A stretch of 64,000 bases of DNA from Salinibacillus kushneri (GCF_900111405.1 NZ_FOHJ01000002.1:124001-188000); one strand, 5' to 3'; positions 16,957-26,451 are shown, numbered from the stretch's first letter. The notes: generated from the letters alone by a model not told the origin. Program-made: numbers and translations.

Positions 16957-17921
16957 GTGATTCTTTTTTTTACCCATTCAACAGTTGCTATAATTCCGTT
17001 TTTAAAGGGGGTGCCCTCAAATGTACCTATAATGGATTCTAACTTCTTAGCTGATCCTCTATGACTTGATACATCTGCTCTGCGCCCAGGAACCTTCCTT
17101 ATCGTCTTCTTGTACCCCATTACGTCAGCTATGGTTTCAACCACACGCTGAATGGACAGCTGCTGGTCTGTTGTGATATTTACAACAGACCCTGGGGAAA
17201 CCATCGGAAATGCCTTCATGATAAGATTGACGTTATCCTCTACGTAAATGAAGTCTCTTGTCTGTTGACCTGTTCCATGAATTTCCGGTGTATCTCCATT
17301 AATTATTTTTTTAATTGTACTTGGGACGACTCCAGCCAGTTGTCCTTCAAAATTCTGTCTAGGTCCATAATTGTTGAAAGGACGAAGGATAAATGCATCT
17401 AAGCCAAACATTTGTACATAGGATTGAAGCATTAAATCTGCTGATGCTTTACCAGCAGCATAGGTCGTAACAGGTGCGAGTGGATGATGTTCATCGATAG
17501 GTTTATACTGCGCTGATCCGTAGGCTTCTGAAGATGAAAGGTGACACAATGTTTTAAATTCCTTTTTTCTCTGAAGCTCTAATAAATTTTTTAACACCGT
17601 TACATTGGTCATGAATGCATGTGCAGGATTGATAAAAGAATAGTTTAATGCTTTCGTTGCACAATTCATTACAACATCAATGTCATGTTCCTTGATGATG
17701 TAATGAAGAATCTCCTGATTTTCTGCATCATCAATATATAAAACAGCTCCGTTATCGATAGCTTCTTCTACATTCTCCTTTTTTCCAGTAAAAAGATTGT
17801 CAATTATAATAACCTGGTTTACGACCTCTTCGTCAAGAAATTTATCGACGATATGACTGCCAATAAAACCCGCTCCTCCAACAACGAGAACATTACGGTT
17901 ATCAAGTGATCGCTGATTCAA
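16953..17921 (-). CDS. NAD-dependent sugar epimerase/dehydratase (extended SDR)
   Basis: The 322-residue enzyme has the NAD-binding GGAGFIGSH, the catalytic TYAAGK (Tyr-xxx-Lys, about residue 160), a Ser pair in HLSSSEAYG, and RPFNNYGPRQNFEGQL typical of UDP-glucose 4-epimerase/dTDP-glucose dehydratase relatives. It likely acts on a nucleotide sugar of this cluster. TTG at 17921 is chosen because GGAAG lies eight bases before it; an in-frame GTG at 17930 sits directly on that site. It is second in a two-gene unit with the SDR at 17955, gap 33 bases, and converges with glycosyltransferase 1. Confidence 0.82.
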   Translation of the reverse strand: MNQRSLDNRNVLVVGGAGFIGSHIVDKFLDEEVVNQVIIIDNLFTGKKENVEEAIDNGAVLYIDDAENQEILHYIIKEHDIDVVMNCATKALNYSFINPAHAFMTNVTVLKNLLELQRKKEFKTLCHLSSSEAYGSAQYKPIDEHHPLAPVTTYAAGKASADLMLQSYVQMFGLDAFILRPFNNYGPRQNFEGQLAGVVPSTIKKIINGDTPEIHGTGQQTRDFIYVEDNVNLIMKAFPMVSPGSVVNITTDQQLSIQRVVETIADVMGYKKTIRKVPGRRADVSSHRGSAKKLESIIGTFEGTPFKNGIIATVEWVKKRIT

Positions 17922-17954
17922 AAATAACACTTCCTTTTAAATGTAATATAAATT

Positions 17955-18710
17955 TTAAAAATTCAGGCGTGATTGTCCCCCATCAACGGTAATAGTTGTC
18001 CCTACTATCCATGAGGCCTTTTCAGATGCTAGAAAAACAGCAACATTTGCGATTTCATCTGTTGTTCCAAGACGTCCTGCAGGAATTTTATTTTCAGCAT
18101 ATTTTTTTAGGTATTTTGGGTCTTCTTTTAACCGATTTTGCCAGATTTGATTGGGGTGATAAGTAGCCCCTGGAGCAATTCCAACCACACGAATATGATC
18201 TTTTATCAATTCTGAACTTAGTGATTTCGTATGACTTATTAATGCTGCCTTTGAAGCATTGTAGGCAGGAGCACCTCCTGCTTCTTTACCAAAAATGGAA
18301 GCAATGTTGATAATGACACCATCCTGTTGTCTTTTCATCATTGTACCGGCTAATTGACTTAGATGGACAGCTGAGATGTAATTGGTCTCCATTGCTTGTT
18401 CAAAGCTGCTTATGGGTGTCTGTAATACATCTTGTCCATAACTGGCGCCTGCATTATTAACAAGTACATCTATTGAACTGAAGTTTTTAATAAACGCTTC
18501 CATCAATTCTTCTCTTTGTTCGGGAATGGTCAGGTCCTTTCGATAAGTTTGAACGCCTAATTCATTCTGTGCTTTGGTCAGTTCCTCCTGATTTCTTGCC
18601 GTAATACCTACAGAAGCTCCCTCTTGGAGAAAAGCATGGGCAATTGCTTTACCAATTCCTCTGGTTCCACCTGTGACCAGTACGTTTTTTTCCTTCAGAT
18701 TTAATTCCAT
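17955..18710 (-). CDS. Short-chain dehydrogenase/reductase (classical SDR)
   Basis: The 251-residue Rossmann protein has NVLVTGGTRGIGKA (cofactor), NNAGASYG, the catalytic Ser in INIASIFG, PAYNASKAAL (Tyr-xxx-Lys) and a C-terminal GTTITVDGGQ. The substrate could be a sugar, acyl or alcohol; its place in the glycan cluster and short gap to the epimerase gene favour a sugar intermediate, but this is inference. AGGGGAGATGAAG precedes the ATG. Confidence 0.82.
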   Translation of the reverse strand: MELNLKEKNVLVTGGTRGIGKAIAHAFLQEGASVGITARNQEELTKAQNELGVQTYRKDLTIPEQREELMEAFIKNFSSIDVLVNNAGASYGQDVLQTPISSFEQAMETNYISAVHLSQLAGTMMKRQQDGVIINIASIFGKEAGGAPAYNASKAALISHTKSLSSELIKDHIRVVGIAPGATYHPNQIWQNRLKEDPKYLKKYAENKIPAGRLGTTDEIANVAVFLASEKASWIVGTTITVDGGQSRLNF

Positions 18711-18890
18711 TCTTCATCTCCCCTTTTTGTATAGTTCATGTGTTGAAAAGATAAAAAATAAGGTGAATGCAGTAACGAGCGAAAATGATTGTTGCATATA
18801 AATCCTAGAGAAACATATTTATTTAATTCTATGAATCATAGAATTTTAATGTTCATACTTTGTTCTGATTTAGGAAGAGGAGGGGCGAGC

Positions 18891-20075
18891 GTGGGGAAAA
18901 AAGTGTGCATGCTTTTAAGTTATTTACCTTTTTTGGATTCCCGAGTATTTGAACTAGAGGCAAAAAGTCTAGTGAAAAATGGATATGAGGTTACGATTAT
19001 AGCACCTCGAAAAAATAGGTATTTGTATGATATAGATGGTACTCCATTTACTAAACAGTTTCGGGATAAAATATTTCAATTTGAAGGCATCAAGGTTGTA
19101 ACCTATGAAAACAACAGCAAATCAATCAACCCCAAGGCGCATCCATTGTTTCGATTGGGGGTTAAGGAAAAAGCTGATATTTACCACATACACGAATTGA
19201 GTTCACTCTATTTCGGTAAAGAAGTCAAACGGGCATTAAAAAGCAGGAATGTAAAATTAATTTACGACAGCAGGCAAATAACCCCGGATCCATTTTCATA
19301 CACCTCAAAAGACAGAGAGAGGCGTCAATGGAAAAGGATATTGCTTGAGGGGATAAAAGAGGCAGATGCGATTATAACCGTTTCAGATTCCATAAAGGCA
19401 TGGTATTTATCGATTGATCCTTTACTGAATGTTGAAGCGATTTATAACACTCCCTATCCTACAGCTAATGATTCTTTGAAAGCGGGAAATTCTAACAGCT
19501 TTGTTGTGGGTCATGAAGGCAATCTAACTGATAGGAATCTACAGAATATCTATGCGATTACAGATTCATGCAGTAAAGTCATAGATTTTCAATGTAAACT
19601 GATTGGCGGGCCACGATATGGAGAGAAGATTTCTGTACCTGATCATTTACAAAATCGTATCATACAGGCTGGTTGGGTCCCATATTCATCCTTGTCTTCC
19701 CATATGTCTGATGTTGATGTTGGATTAATAGATTTAGACGCTTCAAACTCTCTTAATCATGCATTTGCTATGCCATTTAAACTATTCAGTTATTTGAATA
19801 ATGGAATCCCTGTTGTCGTTGGGATGTGCAATGATATAGAGAGATTGATCAATACCTATCATTGTGGAATCGTGATTAATCGATTGAATCCTTCGTATGC
19901 GGATTATGTAAAAGCCATTGTTTATCTTTATCAGAATCCTGTAAGGCTTAAAGAGATGAAGAAAAATGCTAAGAAAGCGGTGAAAGAGATTTATAATTGG
20001 GGTTATATGGAAAATCGACTCATCAATCTATATCAATCCCTGGAATCCAATCAGACTTCTTATCTCTTATCTTAG
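18891..20075 (+). CDS. Glycosyltransferase family 4, paralogue 2 of 3
   Basis: About 394 residues from GTG at 18891, which has AGGAGG seven bases upstream; an upstream in-frame extension to 18789 has no ribosome binding site and no homology to the paralogues. The paralogue landmarks are present but more diverged: KVCMLLSYLPFLDSRVFE, IYHIHELSSLY, LIYDSRQITPDP (Arg where paralogues have His), VSDSIKAW and KLFSYLNNGIPVVV. The changes suggest a different sugar specificity. It is separated from paralogue 3 by 31 bases. Confidence 0.83.
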   Translation: MGKKVCMLLSYLPFLDSRVFELEAKSLVKNGYEVTIIAPRKNRYLYDIDGTPFTKQFRDKIFQFEGIKVVTYENNSKSINPKAHPLFRLGVKEKADIYHIHELSSLYFGKEVKRALKSRNVKLIYDSRQITPDPFSYTSKDRERRQWKRILLEGIKEADAIITVSDSIKAWYLSIDPLLNVEAIYNTPYPTANDSLKAGNSNSFVVGHEGNLTDRNLQNIYAITDSCSKVIDFQCKLIGGPRYGEKISVPDHLQNRIIQAGWVPYSSLSSHMSDVDVGLIDLDASNSLNHAFAMPFKLFSYLNNGIPVVVGMCNDIERLINTYHCGIVINRLNPSYADYVKAIVYLYQNPVRLKEMKKNAKKAVKEIYNWGYMENRLINLYQSLESNQTSYLLS

Positions 20076-20106
20076 ATGTAAGGAATGAAAAAGGGGGAAG
20101 TAAAAG

Positions 20107-21327
20107 ATGGGGCAAAAGGTGTGCTTTTTAGTCACTGAGCATCCTTTTTTGGATGCACGGATCTTTAAAAAAGAGGCTAAGAGTCTGGTGAGACACGGGT
20201 ATGACGTTACAATGATTGTTCCTCGAAGAAATGGCAATCTTTTTGCTATTGATGGTCGTCCTTTTGAAGACATTTTTCAATCACAAACTTTTGAATATGA
20301 GGGAGTTAATATCATTACGTACGAACAAATAGATTATGAGAAGCATCTGAAACGTCTTCATCAAACTCTCGCAGCAACTGTTCCTAATGGTTGGACTGAT
20401 GCTTTAATTCAACTTGGAATCGAGCAGGAGGCTGATATTTATCATGCTCATGAGTTTTTTTCCGTTTATTCAGGAGTGGAAATTAAGCGGACATTAGCAG
20501 CAAAAGGAAACCATTGCAAATTGATATATGATAGTCACGAACTAGAGCCCGATCCGCTAAGTAAAGAATCAAAAAGCAAAAAACTTTTGAAGGAACAGCT
20601 GCTTAAGATGATGTTCAAAGAGATTGATCATGTCATAACTGTATCAGAATCCATTCAAAAATGGTATCAAACCATTAATCCTTCACTTCCAATAGAAATA
20701 ATTTATAATTCTCCTCCATTAGCTCACAAAAAACTAAATAATCTGAAGAAAACAGGTGATTTCGTCCTCGCATTTGAAGGAGTCCTGGGAAAGAAAAGGG
20801 GAAATGCTAAGAAGTTATTTAAACTAGTAGAAGCAGCGAATGAGCAGATCAATCTTAAGGTGAAAATTATTGGTGGATGGAAAAGGGAGGAACAAACACC
20901 GTTTATCCCCCTTCACTTAAAGGATAAAGTACTGTTTACCGGGTGGCTGAAATATGATGAAATTCCTTTTGCTATGGAGGATGTTGATTTGGGCTGGATT
21001 GATTTAGATTCATCCCGTTCGTTGAATCATCGGTTTGCCATGCCGAATAAATTTTTTAGTTATTTAAATAATGGTGTGCCTGTTCTCATAAACCAATGTG
21101 ATGATATGAAACAATTTATTGAAAGGTATAAATGTGGATATATGGTCGATAAACCTCAAGCAAGTGCTCATGATTATGCTGAAGCCATTCTCTGGCTTTA
21201 TTCCAGAAGGGATGATCTAAAGAAAATGGGGATAAACGCCAGGAAACAAATGGAGTCAGCTTATAGCTGGGAACATATGGAGAAGCGGCTGCTTGGTATC
21301 TATAACCATTTATGTTCAGTTATATAA
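20107..21327 (+). CDS. Glycosyltransferase family 4, paralogue 3 of 3
   Basis: The 406-residue protein is closest in pattern to paralogue 1: KVCFLVTEHPFLDARIFKK, IYHAHEFFSVYSG, LIYDSHELEPDP, ITVSESIQKW, EIIYNSPP, NKFFSYLNNGVPVLI. AAGGGGGAAG precedes the ATG. It runs into the next glycosyltransferase gene with a short gap and may be translated together with it. Donor and acceptor are unknown. Confidence 0.85.
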   Translation: MGQKVCFLVTEHPFLDARIFKKEAKSLVRHGYDVTMIVPRRNGNLFAIDGRPFEDIFQSQTFEYEGVNIITYEQIDYEKHLKRLHQTLAATVPNGWTDALIQLGIEQEADIYHAHEFFSVYSGVEIKRTLAAKGNHCKLIYDSHELEPDPLSKESKSKKLLKEQLLKMMFKEIDHVITVSESIQKWYQTINPSLPIEIIYNSPPLAHKKLNNLKKTGDFVLAFEGVLGKKRGNAKKLFKLVEAANEQINLKVKIIGGWKREEQTPFIPLHLKDKVLFTGWLKYDEIPFAMEDVDLGWIDLDSSRSLNHRFAMPNKFFSYLNNGVPVLINQCDDMKQFIERYKCGYMVDKPQASAHDYAEAILWLYSRRDDLKKMGINARKQMESAYSWEHMEKRLLGIYNHLCSVI

Positions 21328-21370
21328 AATGGAAAATGCTAAGAAACCATATAAGAAGGAGCGGGTAGTT

Positions 21371-22372
21371 TTGAAAGTTCTCCACATTCCTTATGGATCA
21401 CCCATGATTGAATTATGTAAAGCGTTACGAATGAAAGGTATCGAAGCAACATCCTGTCACTTCTATGATAACAAGTTTAAGTTTAAGCCGGATCTGTGTT
21501 TAAATCTAAATCGAAAAAACAGTCAGGAAGCAAAAGCAGTTTTAGATCGATTCTTACAGGAAGCTATTCAACACTATGATATTTTTCATTTTCATTTTGG
21601 CGAAACGTTTTATCCTGATAAAAGAGATTTAGAGATATTGAAAAAGGCAGGAAAGAAAATGGTTGTCCATCATCATGGATCAGATATCCGTTTGCAGTCT
21701 ATAGCCCAAAAAAATAATCCGTATGTACGTGTAAAACCAGAATGGACGGAAGAAAAAATCAACCATAACGTGGAGCTTTTATCCCGTTATATTGATCATG
21801 CGATTGTACAGGATCCCGAATTACACGAGTATATAGTAAACACCTATAAGAACACCCACATTATTCCTCATACCATTGATGTCACCAGATTTACACCTAA
21901 ATACCCAACTGGAAGACCAATTCCTCTCATCATCCATGCTCCGACTAATCGTGATTTAAAAGGAACGAACTTTATCTTACAAGCAGTACGGGAATTGAAA
22001 CGAATAGGATATAAATTTCGGTTTCAATTAATTGAAAATAAAACGTATGAGCAAACTAGAGGTCTTCTGTCTAAAGCGGATATTGTAATTGATCAGCTAA
22101 GAATCGGAGCAAGTGGTTTTATTAGTACGGAGGCGATGGCTTTTGGAAAACCGGTCATTTGTTTTATAAGAGATGATCTCTTATCCAAGTATCCCCCTGA
22201 ATTACCTATTGTGAATGCCAAACCAACGAACGTAACTGATGTATTAAAAAAATTGCTTGATAATCCTCAAACTTGGAGTGATATCGGAAAACAGGGAAGA
22301 AGCTATGTAGAAGCCTATCATCATGCACCAGTTGTAGCGGATCAGTATATTCATATCTATAAACAGTTATAG
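21371..22372 (+). CDS. Glycosyltransferase, GT-B fold
   Basis: About 333 residues. The start is taken as TTG at 21371 because AAGGAG lies just upstream; the open frame extends back into the previous gene without a ribosome binding site. Landmarks are IFHFHFGETFYPDKRD, VVHHHGSDIR (acceptor-side loop), IIPHTIDVTRFTP, and the C-terminal SKADIVIDQLRIGASGFISTEAMAFGKPVI with the donor-binding glutamate. It is unlike the three GT4 paralogues. It is followed by a 117-base gap with a weak hairpin (CCTGGATA/TATCCAGG) and then the UDP-sugar dehydrogenase. Confidence 0.82.
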   Translation: MKVLHIPYGSPMIELCKALRMKGIEATSCHFYDNKFKFKPDLCLNLNRKNSQEAKAVLDRFLQEAIQHYDIFHFHFGETFYPDKRDLEILKKAGKKMVVHHHGSDIRLQSIAQKNNPYVRVKPEWTEEKINHNVELLSRYIDHAIVQDPELHEYIVNTYKNTHIIPHTIDVTRFTPKYPTGRPIPLIIHAPTNRDLKGTNFILQAVRELKRIGYKFRFQLIENKTYEQTRGLLSKADIVIDQLRIGASGFISTEAMAFGKPVICFIRDDLLSKYPPELPIVNAKPTNVTDVLKKLLDNPQTWSDIGKQGRSYVEAYHHAPVVADQYIHIYKQL

Positions 22373-22489
22373 TTCCTGGATATAGATTTTTATAATCTTT
22401 ATCCAGGATGAAAGGAATCAGTCCAAACGTGCTATTTATAATCACATACCATAATAATAGATTTTTAGAAAAGTCGTAGGAGTTGATAG

Positions 22490-23791
22490 ATGATGATAAA
22501 AAAAAGCCAGTCTTTGCCGGAAGTTGCCGTTATCGGTCTTGGCAAAATTGGACTTACGTTAGCGGCAGTCTTTGCCCATAAAGGATACAAGGTTTATGGT
22601 GCAGACAAAAATCCTGACGTAGTAAGTCTGGTCAATAAGGGCAAGTCTCACATAAGTAATGAACCTGGGTTAAGTGAGTTAGTAAAAGATGCCTATGAGA
22701 ACCATAAGCTCATGGCTACCGATTCAAATAAAGAAGCAGTTTCTAAGGCTAACATTATCATTGTCATTGTTCCTGTCTTAGTTGATGAAAATAATGAAAT
22801 AGACTACCAATATATTGATGATGCTGTTGGCGATATTGCAGAAGGAATACAAAAAGATTCACTTGTTATATTTGAAACCACTTTACCGCCTGGAGATACG
22901 AAAAATCGATTTGGTAAGCATATTGAGCATAAATCAGGACTTAAAATGGGTGAAGACTTTCACCTTGCCTACAGCCCTGAAAGAGTCTATTCAAATCGAA
23001 TAATAGAAGACTTGTCGAACTATCCAAAAGTTGTGGGAGGCTTGAATGAGAAAAGTCTGGAAATCGCCTCAAGTTTTTATAAGAAAGCTCTTCATTGTGA
23101 ATTAATTGAGGTCAGTTCTATAGAAGCAGCAGAATTCTCAAAAGTGGCAGAATGCGTATATCGTGATGTAAACATTGCATTAGCCAATGAACTTGCCAAG
23201 TTTGCTGAGGAAAAAGGTGTTCCTATGTCTGAAGTTATCTCAGCAAGTAATAGTCAGCCTTATTCCAATATACATGCACCTGGTATAGGTGTGGGAGGAC
23301 ATTGTATTCCTATCTATCCCTATTTTTTCATAAATAGAGGATTGAATAAGGGACTGACGACTTTATCAAGAAACATTAATGACAGCATGGCTACCTATGC
23401 TATTCGTAAAATTGAAGATCGTTTAGGTAGTCTGGAAAATAAAAATGTCCTGATCCTAGGGTTATCATACAGGGGAAATGTAAAAGAACCGACTAAGTCT
23501 ACAACGTTATTATTAATTGATCATCTTAGAGAAAAACAGGCAAATGTTTTTATTAATGATCCTCATTTTACCAATAGTGAAATTATCCAATATGAGGCAC
23601 TACCCTTAGGATTACAAAATAAGTTTACCTCGGAAATAGATGTGATTATTCTCCAGGCTTTTCATAAGGAGTATGAGGATTTGGATTTGGAAGGCTTTAC
23701 AAATTGTCAGCTTGTATTTGATGGAAGAAATAAATGGTCGAAAGAGGAGATTACAAACTTAGGTATCCAGTATGAAGGGATTGGAAGGTAG
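22490..23791 (+). CDS. UDP-N-acetylhexosamine 6-dehydrogenase (WbpA/WecC family)
   Basis: The 433-residue NAD-dependent enzyme has the N-terminal VIGLGKIGLTLA, ETTLPPGDT, the SPER motif (YSPERVYSNR), the Lys in EFSKVAECVYRD, and the catalytic Cys in GVGGHCIPIYPYF, then a C-terminal NVLILGLSYRGNVKEP. It oxidises C6 of a UDP-N-acetylhexosamine to a uronic acid in two steps. Whether it uses UDP-GlcNAc (WbpA) or UDP-ManNAc (WecC) cannot be told. It lies 28 bases before the aminotransferase gene, an operon-like pair that matches the pathway WbpA then WbpB/WbpE. Confidence 0.9.
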   Translation: MMIKKSQSLPEVAVIGLGKIGLTLAAVFAHKGYKVYGADKNPDVVSLVNKGKSHISNEPGLSELVKDAYENHKLMATDSNKEAVSKANIIIVIVPVLVDENNEIDYQYIDDAVGDIAEGIQKDSLVIFETTLPPGDTKNRFGKHIEHKSGLKMGEDFHLAYSPERVYSNRIIEDLSNYPKVVGGLNEKSLEIASSFYKKALHCELIEVSSIEAAEFSKVAECVYRDVNIALANELAKFAEEKGVPMSEVISASNSQPYSNIHAPGIGVGGHCIPIYPYFFINRGLNKGLTTLSRNINDSMATYAIRKIEDRLGSLENKNVLILGLSYRGNVKEPTKSTTLLLIDHLREKQANVFINDPHFTNSEIIQYEALPLGLQNKFTSEIDVIILQAFHKEYEDLDLEGFTNCQLVFDGRNKWSKEEITNLGIQYEGIGR

Positions 23792-23819
23792 GGATTGAGA
23801 AGTGAAAGGGAGGTTTTTT

Positions 23820-24944
23820 ATGCCGGAGTATAAATTTGATAGGGTTCCTTTGCTTGATTTACAGGAGGAATGGAAATTAATCAGAACATCCGTAATAGAT
23901 AAGGTTATAGAGGTATTAGATAGTGGTCAATATATACTTGGAGATAAAGTGAGAGAGTTTGAAAGACGAACAGCAAACTATCTTAATGTCACTTATAGTT
24001 TGGGGACAGCCAGTGGAACAGATTCATTACAATTAGCTCTAAAGGCGTTAGATATTGGACCTGGGGATGAAGTTATAACCACCCCTTTTACATTTTTTGC
24101 GACGGCAGAAGTTATTGCTCAGGAGGGAGCCACACCTGTTTTCGCTGATATTGAACCATCCACTTACAACATTCATCCCGCTAAAATAGAAGAGGCCATT
24201 ACGAATAAGACAAAAGCAATCGTTGTCGTCCACTTGTATGGTCAGGTTGCGAATATGCATGAAATTATGGATATTGCCCATAAATATGATTTACAAGTAA
24301 TAGAAGACGCCTGTCAGGCTATCGGGGCGGAGTATAATGGAAAAAAAGCAGGAACGATTGGAGATGTAGGCTGCTTTTCATTTTTCCCTACCAAAAATCT
24401 GGGTGCATTTGGGGATGCAGGTCTTGTTGTAACACATCAAAAAGATCTTTATGAAAGGATCAAACGTATTCGCAATCATGGCAGTGAACAAAAATATTAT
24501 CATTACGAAGTTGGTATGAACAGTAGACTGGATGAATTACAAGCAGCCATCTTACTAGTAAAGGTGAGCTATTTAGATACCTTTTTAACAAAGCGGAAGG
24601 AGATAGCTGATCGGTATACAGAAAATTTCCAGGATAAAATAACAATCCCTCCAATGGTCAAAAGTCGGGAGCATACTTTTCACCAATATTGTATTGAATT
24701 AGACGGCAGGGAGGAGCTTATATCAGAATTAAAAAATCATGACATAGCTTCTGCCATTTATTATCCGGTGCCGCTACACCTTCAGGAAGCTTTCCGTGAC
24801 CTGGGCTATAAGGAAGGGGATTTTCCGGTTGCAGAACGGGTAGCTAAGCGAATAGTAGCTCTTCCCATTTATCCGACATTGTCCAAAGAAAAACAGGACT
24901 ATGTGATTGATATTGTACTTGACTTTTTAGAGAACAACGGATAA
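23820..24944 (+). CDS. DegT/DnrJ/EryC1/StrS-type PLP aminotransferase, WbpE-like
   Basis: The 374-residue fold-type I enzyme has SGQYILG, TASGTDSLQLAL, GDEVITTPFTFFATAE, IEDACQAIGA (Asp that contacts PLP nitrogen), and FFPTKNLGAFGDAG with the PLP lysine (about residue 185). Sequence order and spacing closely resemble WbpE, which moves an amino group to C3 of UDP-3-keto-GlcNAcA using glutamate. ATG at 23820 has GGGAGG six bases upstream. The two genes before and the Gfo/Idh gene at 10717 supply the partner steps. Confidence 0.88.
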   Translation: MPEYKFDRVPLLDLQEEWKLIRTSVIDKVIEVLDSGQYILGDKVREFERRTANYLNVTYSLGTASGTDSLQLALKALDIGPGDEVITTPFTFFATAEVIAQEGATPVFADIEPSTYNIHPAKIEEAITNKTKAIVVVHLYGQVANMHEIMDIAHKYDLQVIEDACQAIGAEYNGKKAGTIGDVGCFSFFPTKNLGAFGDAGLVVTHQKDLYERIKRIRNHGSEQKYYHYEVGMNSRLDELQAAILLVKVSYLDTFLTKRKEIADRYTENFQDKITIPPMVKSREHTFHQYCIELDGREELISELKNHDIASAIYYPVPLHLQEAFRDLGYKEGDFPVAERVAKRIVALPIYPTLSKEKQDYVIDIVLDFLENNG

Positions 24945-24948
24945 GAAT

Positions 24949-26244
24949 TTATCCTTGTTCTCTGGTTAAATGTTTCAGAAAATCGTTCCATCTTGGATGA
25001 AATTGATTTGTAATACTTTCCTTATGTTCCCGAACATTATACACGGTAAAATTTTGATACGTTATGGGTGATATTGATAGTAACTGATTTAATACGCTCA
25101 CGTCTTCATACAGTCTTCCATCTTCAAAGTCAAGAACGGGAAATCCTCCTGCATCCTTTAAGATGGAGCTGCGGTATATCCTGGGCCCTAGAGGGAATCG
25201 GTAGGATAATAAATCCTTTTTGCTACGAACCGGAACGCCTTTAGCAATCTCTTTAAACAGTACATCTCCTTTTACCTGCTTCCATTTTCTAAGGTTACCA
25301 TATAGAACGGATGCTTCATCGGGCATTTTAGATAGGTACTTCTTAATAACATAAACAGCATCAGGGTCAAGCCAATCATCTGCGTCAAGCTCTAATACAA
25401 AATCAGATGTAATAGAGGATAATACGTGGTTTAAAGCCCGGGCCTTTCCCCCGTTTTCCTTTTGAAATATCTCAACATTTTTAACAGATTGCCATTTGAG
25501 GAGTTTATTATAGGAATTATCGGTAGAACCATCATCAATCACCACAATCTGATTAAATGCTTCCCTTTGTAAAAGGCATGAAACAAAGGAAGCTTCCACA
25601 TACTTTTCCATATTGTAATTAGATATGATGACTGATAGTGAGGGGGTGTGAGCTGCTGATGTTCTTTCTCCGTATTTTTGCATAATTTTTCCCTTTTCCC
25701 TTGTCGTGGCAGTACGTCTTTTTCTTGCATGTCTGATGAGGTTTTGTTTAATTAACTTTCTGGGTGAAGCAATTGTTGCAAGCCAGGCAGGAAAAAGGGC
25801 CTCCTTAAAGGGTAAATGGTTTGCAGGGAGAAATTTATATTGTTTAAGGAAAGAGGTAGAAATAAGTATTGGCTGGTGGATGGTCCTATTACGATTATAG
25901 ACGGGGGTACCTAACACTTCTTTTTGATCAGAAAGGTTTAAAGTGGCTGTATCGATTGTGGGAGAAAGATAATCAGTATTCTGGAGAAGTAAAATATAAG
26001 GTGTATTCACTTGCTCAATGGTTTCATTAAGACGTTCCCCCAAATCATCATCTTGGATTCCGATAAAGTCTATTTTGTCTGTTACATGGGATTGGTTTAT
26101 ATTCACAGTATTATCTGGCATTGTGGCAGCATGGAAGACAATGATTGAAGCTAATCTTGTTTGGATTTTGTTAAGAGAGGTTATGGCTTTGTTTAAAATT
26201 CCCTGATTAGAATATTGGATCAAAATGGCTGTTATATCCTTCAT
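24949..26244 (-). CDS. Glycosyltransferase family 2 with an N-terminal partner domain
   Basis: The 431-residue protein carries a GT-A glycosyltransferase in its C-terminal half: SLSVIISNYNMEKYVEASFVS, VVIDDGSTDNS, GGKARALNHVL and the metal-binding LELDADDWLDP. The N-terminal part (about residues 1-190) looks like a second, decayed GT2-like domain starting with ITAILIQYSNQGILNKAI and lacking a clear DxD. It converges with the aminotransferase gene, only four bases apart. ATG at 26244 has GAGGA upstream. Confidence 0.82.
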   Translation of the reverse strand: MKDITAILIQYSNQGILNKAITSLNKIQTRLASIIVFHAATMPDNTVNINQSHVTDKIDFIGIQDDDLGERLNETIEQVNTPYILLLQNTDYLSPTIDTATLNLSDQKEVLGTPVYNRNRTIHQPILISTSFLKQYKFLPANHLPFKEALFPAWLATIASPRKLIKQNLIRHARKRRTATTREKGKIMQKYGERTSAAHTPSLSVIISNYNMEKYVEASFVSCLLQREAFNQIVVIDDGSTDNSYNKLLKWQSVKNVEIFQKENGGKARALNHVLSSITSDFVLELDADDWLDPDAVYVIKKYLSKMPDEASVLYGNLRKWKQVKGDVLFKEIAKGVPVRSKKDLLSYRFPLGPRIYRSSILKDAGGFPVLDFEDGRLYEDVSVLNQLLSISPITYQNFTVYNVREHKESITNQFHPRWNDFLKHLTREQG

Positions 26245-26388
26245 TGTATTCCTCATTCCCTTCGAAATCCTTTATACATCCTATTTTATGCACAGGTGAA
26301 GTATGAAATGAGAGACGATATCGCCATTAGCCTGCCTTACAGGAGTAGTAGGTTTTGCTTTTTTGTTTTTGCTAGTAATACTTGTTGT

Positions 26389-26417
26389 TTGACATTATAC
26401 CAACAGGGGTATACGAT
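26389..26417 (+). promoter_or_regulatory. Promoter with CsoR/CstR-type operator
   Basis: TTGACA (26389-26394), a 17-base spacer and TACGAT (26412-26417) form a sigma-A promoter. Inside it, TATACC (26396-26401) and GGTATA (26408-26413) form a perfect inverted repeat around AACAGG. TATACC...GGTATA repeats are the operator type of CsoR-family repressors (copper sensor CsoR, persulfide sensor CstR). The gene it drives encodes a rhodanese-like protein, which fits the sulfur branch. Confidence 0.55.
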
Positions 26418-26451
26418 GTTTCGTGCAGATTACTACTACGAGGAGAGAAGC

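Noticed and set aside
26215-26451. N-terminal extension of the rhodanese-like protein
   Set aside because: It overlaps the divergent glycosyltransferase start and contains the promoter and operator.
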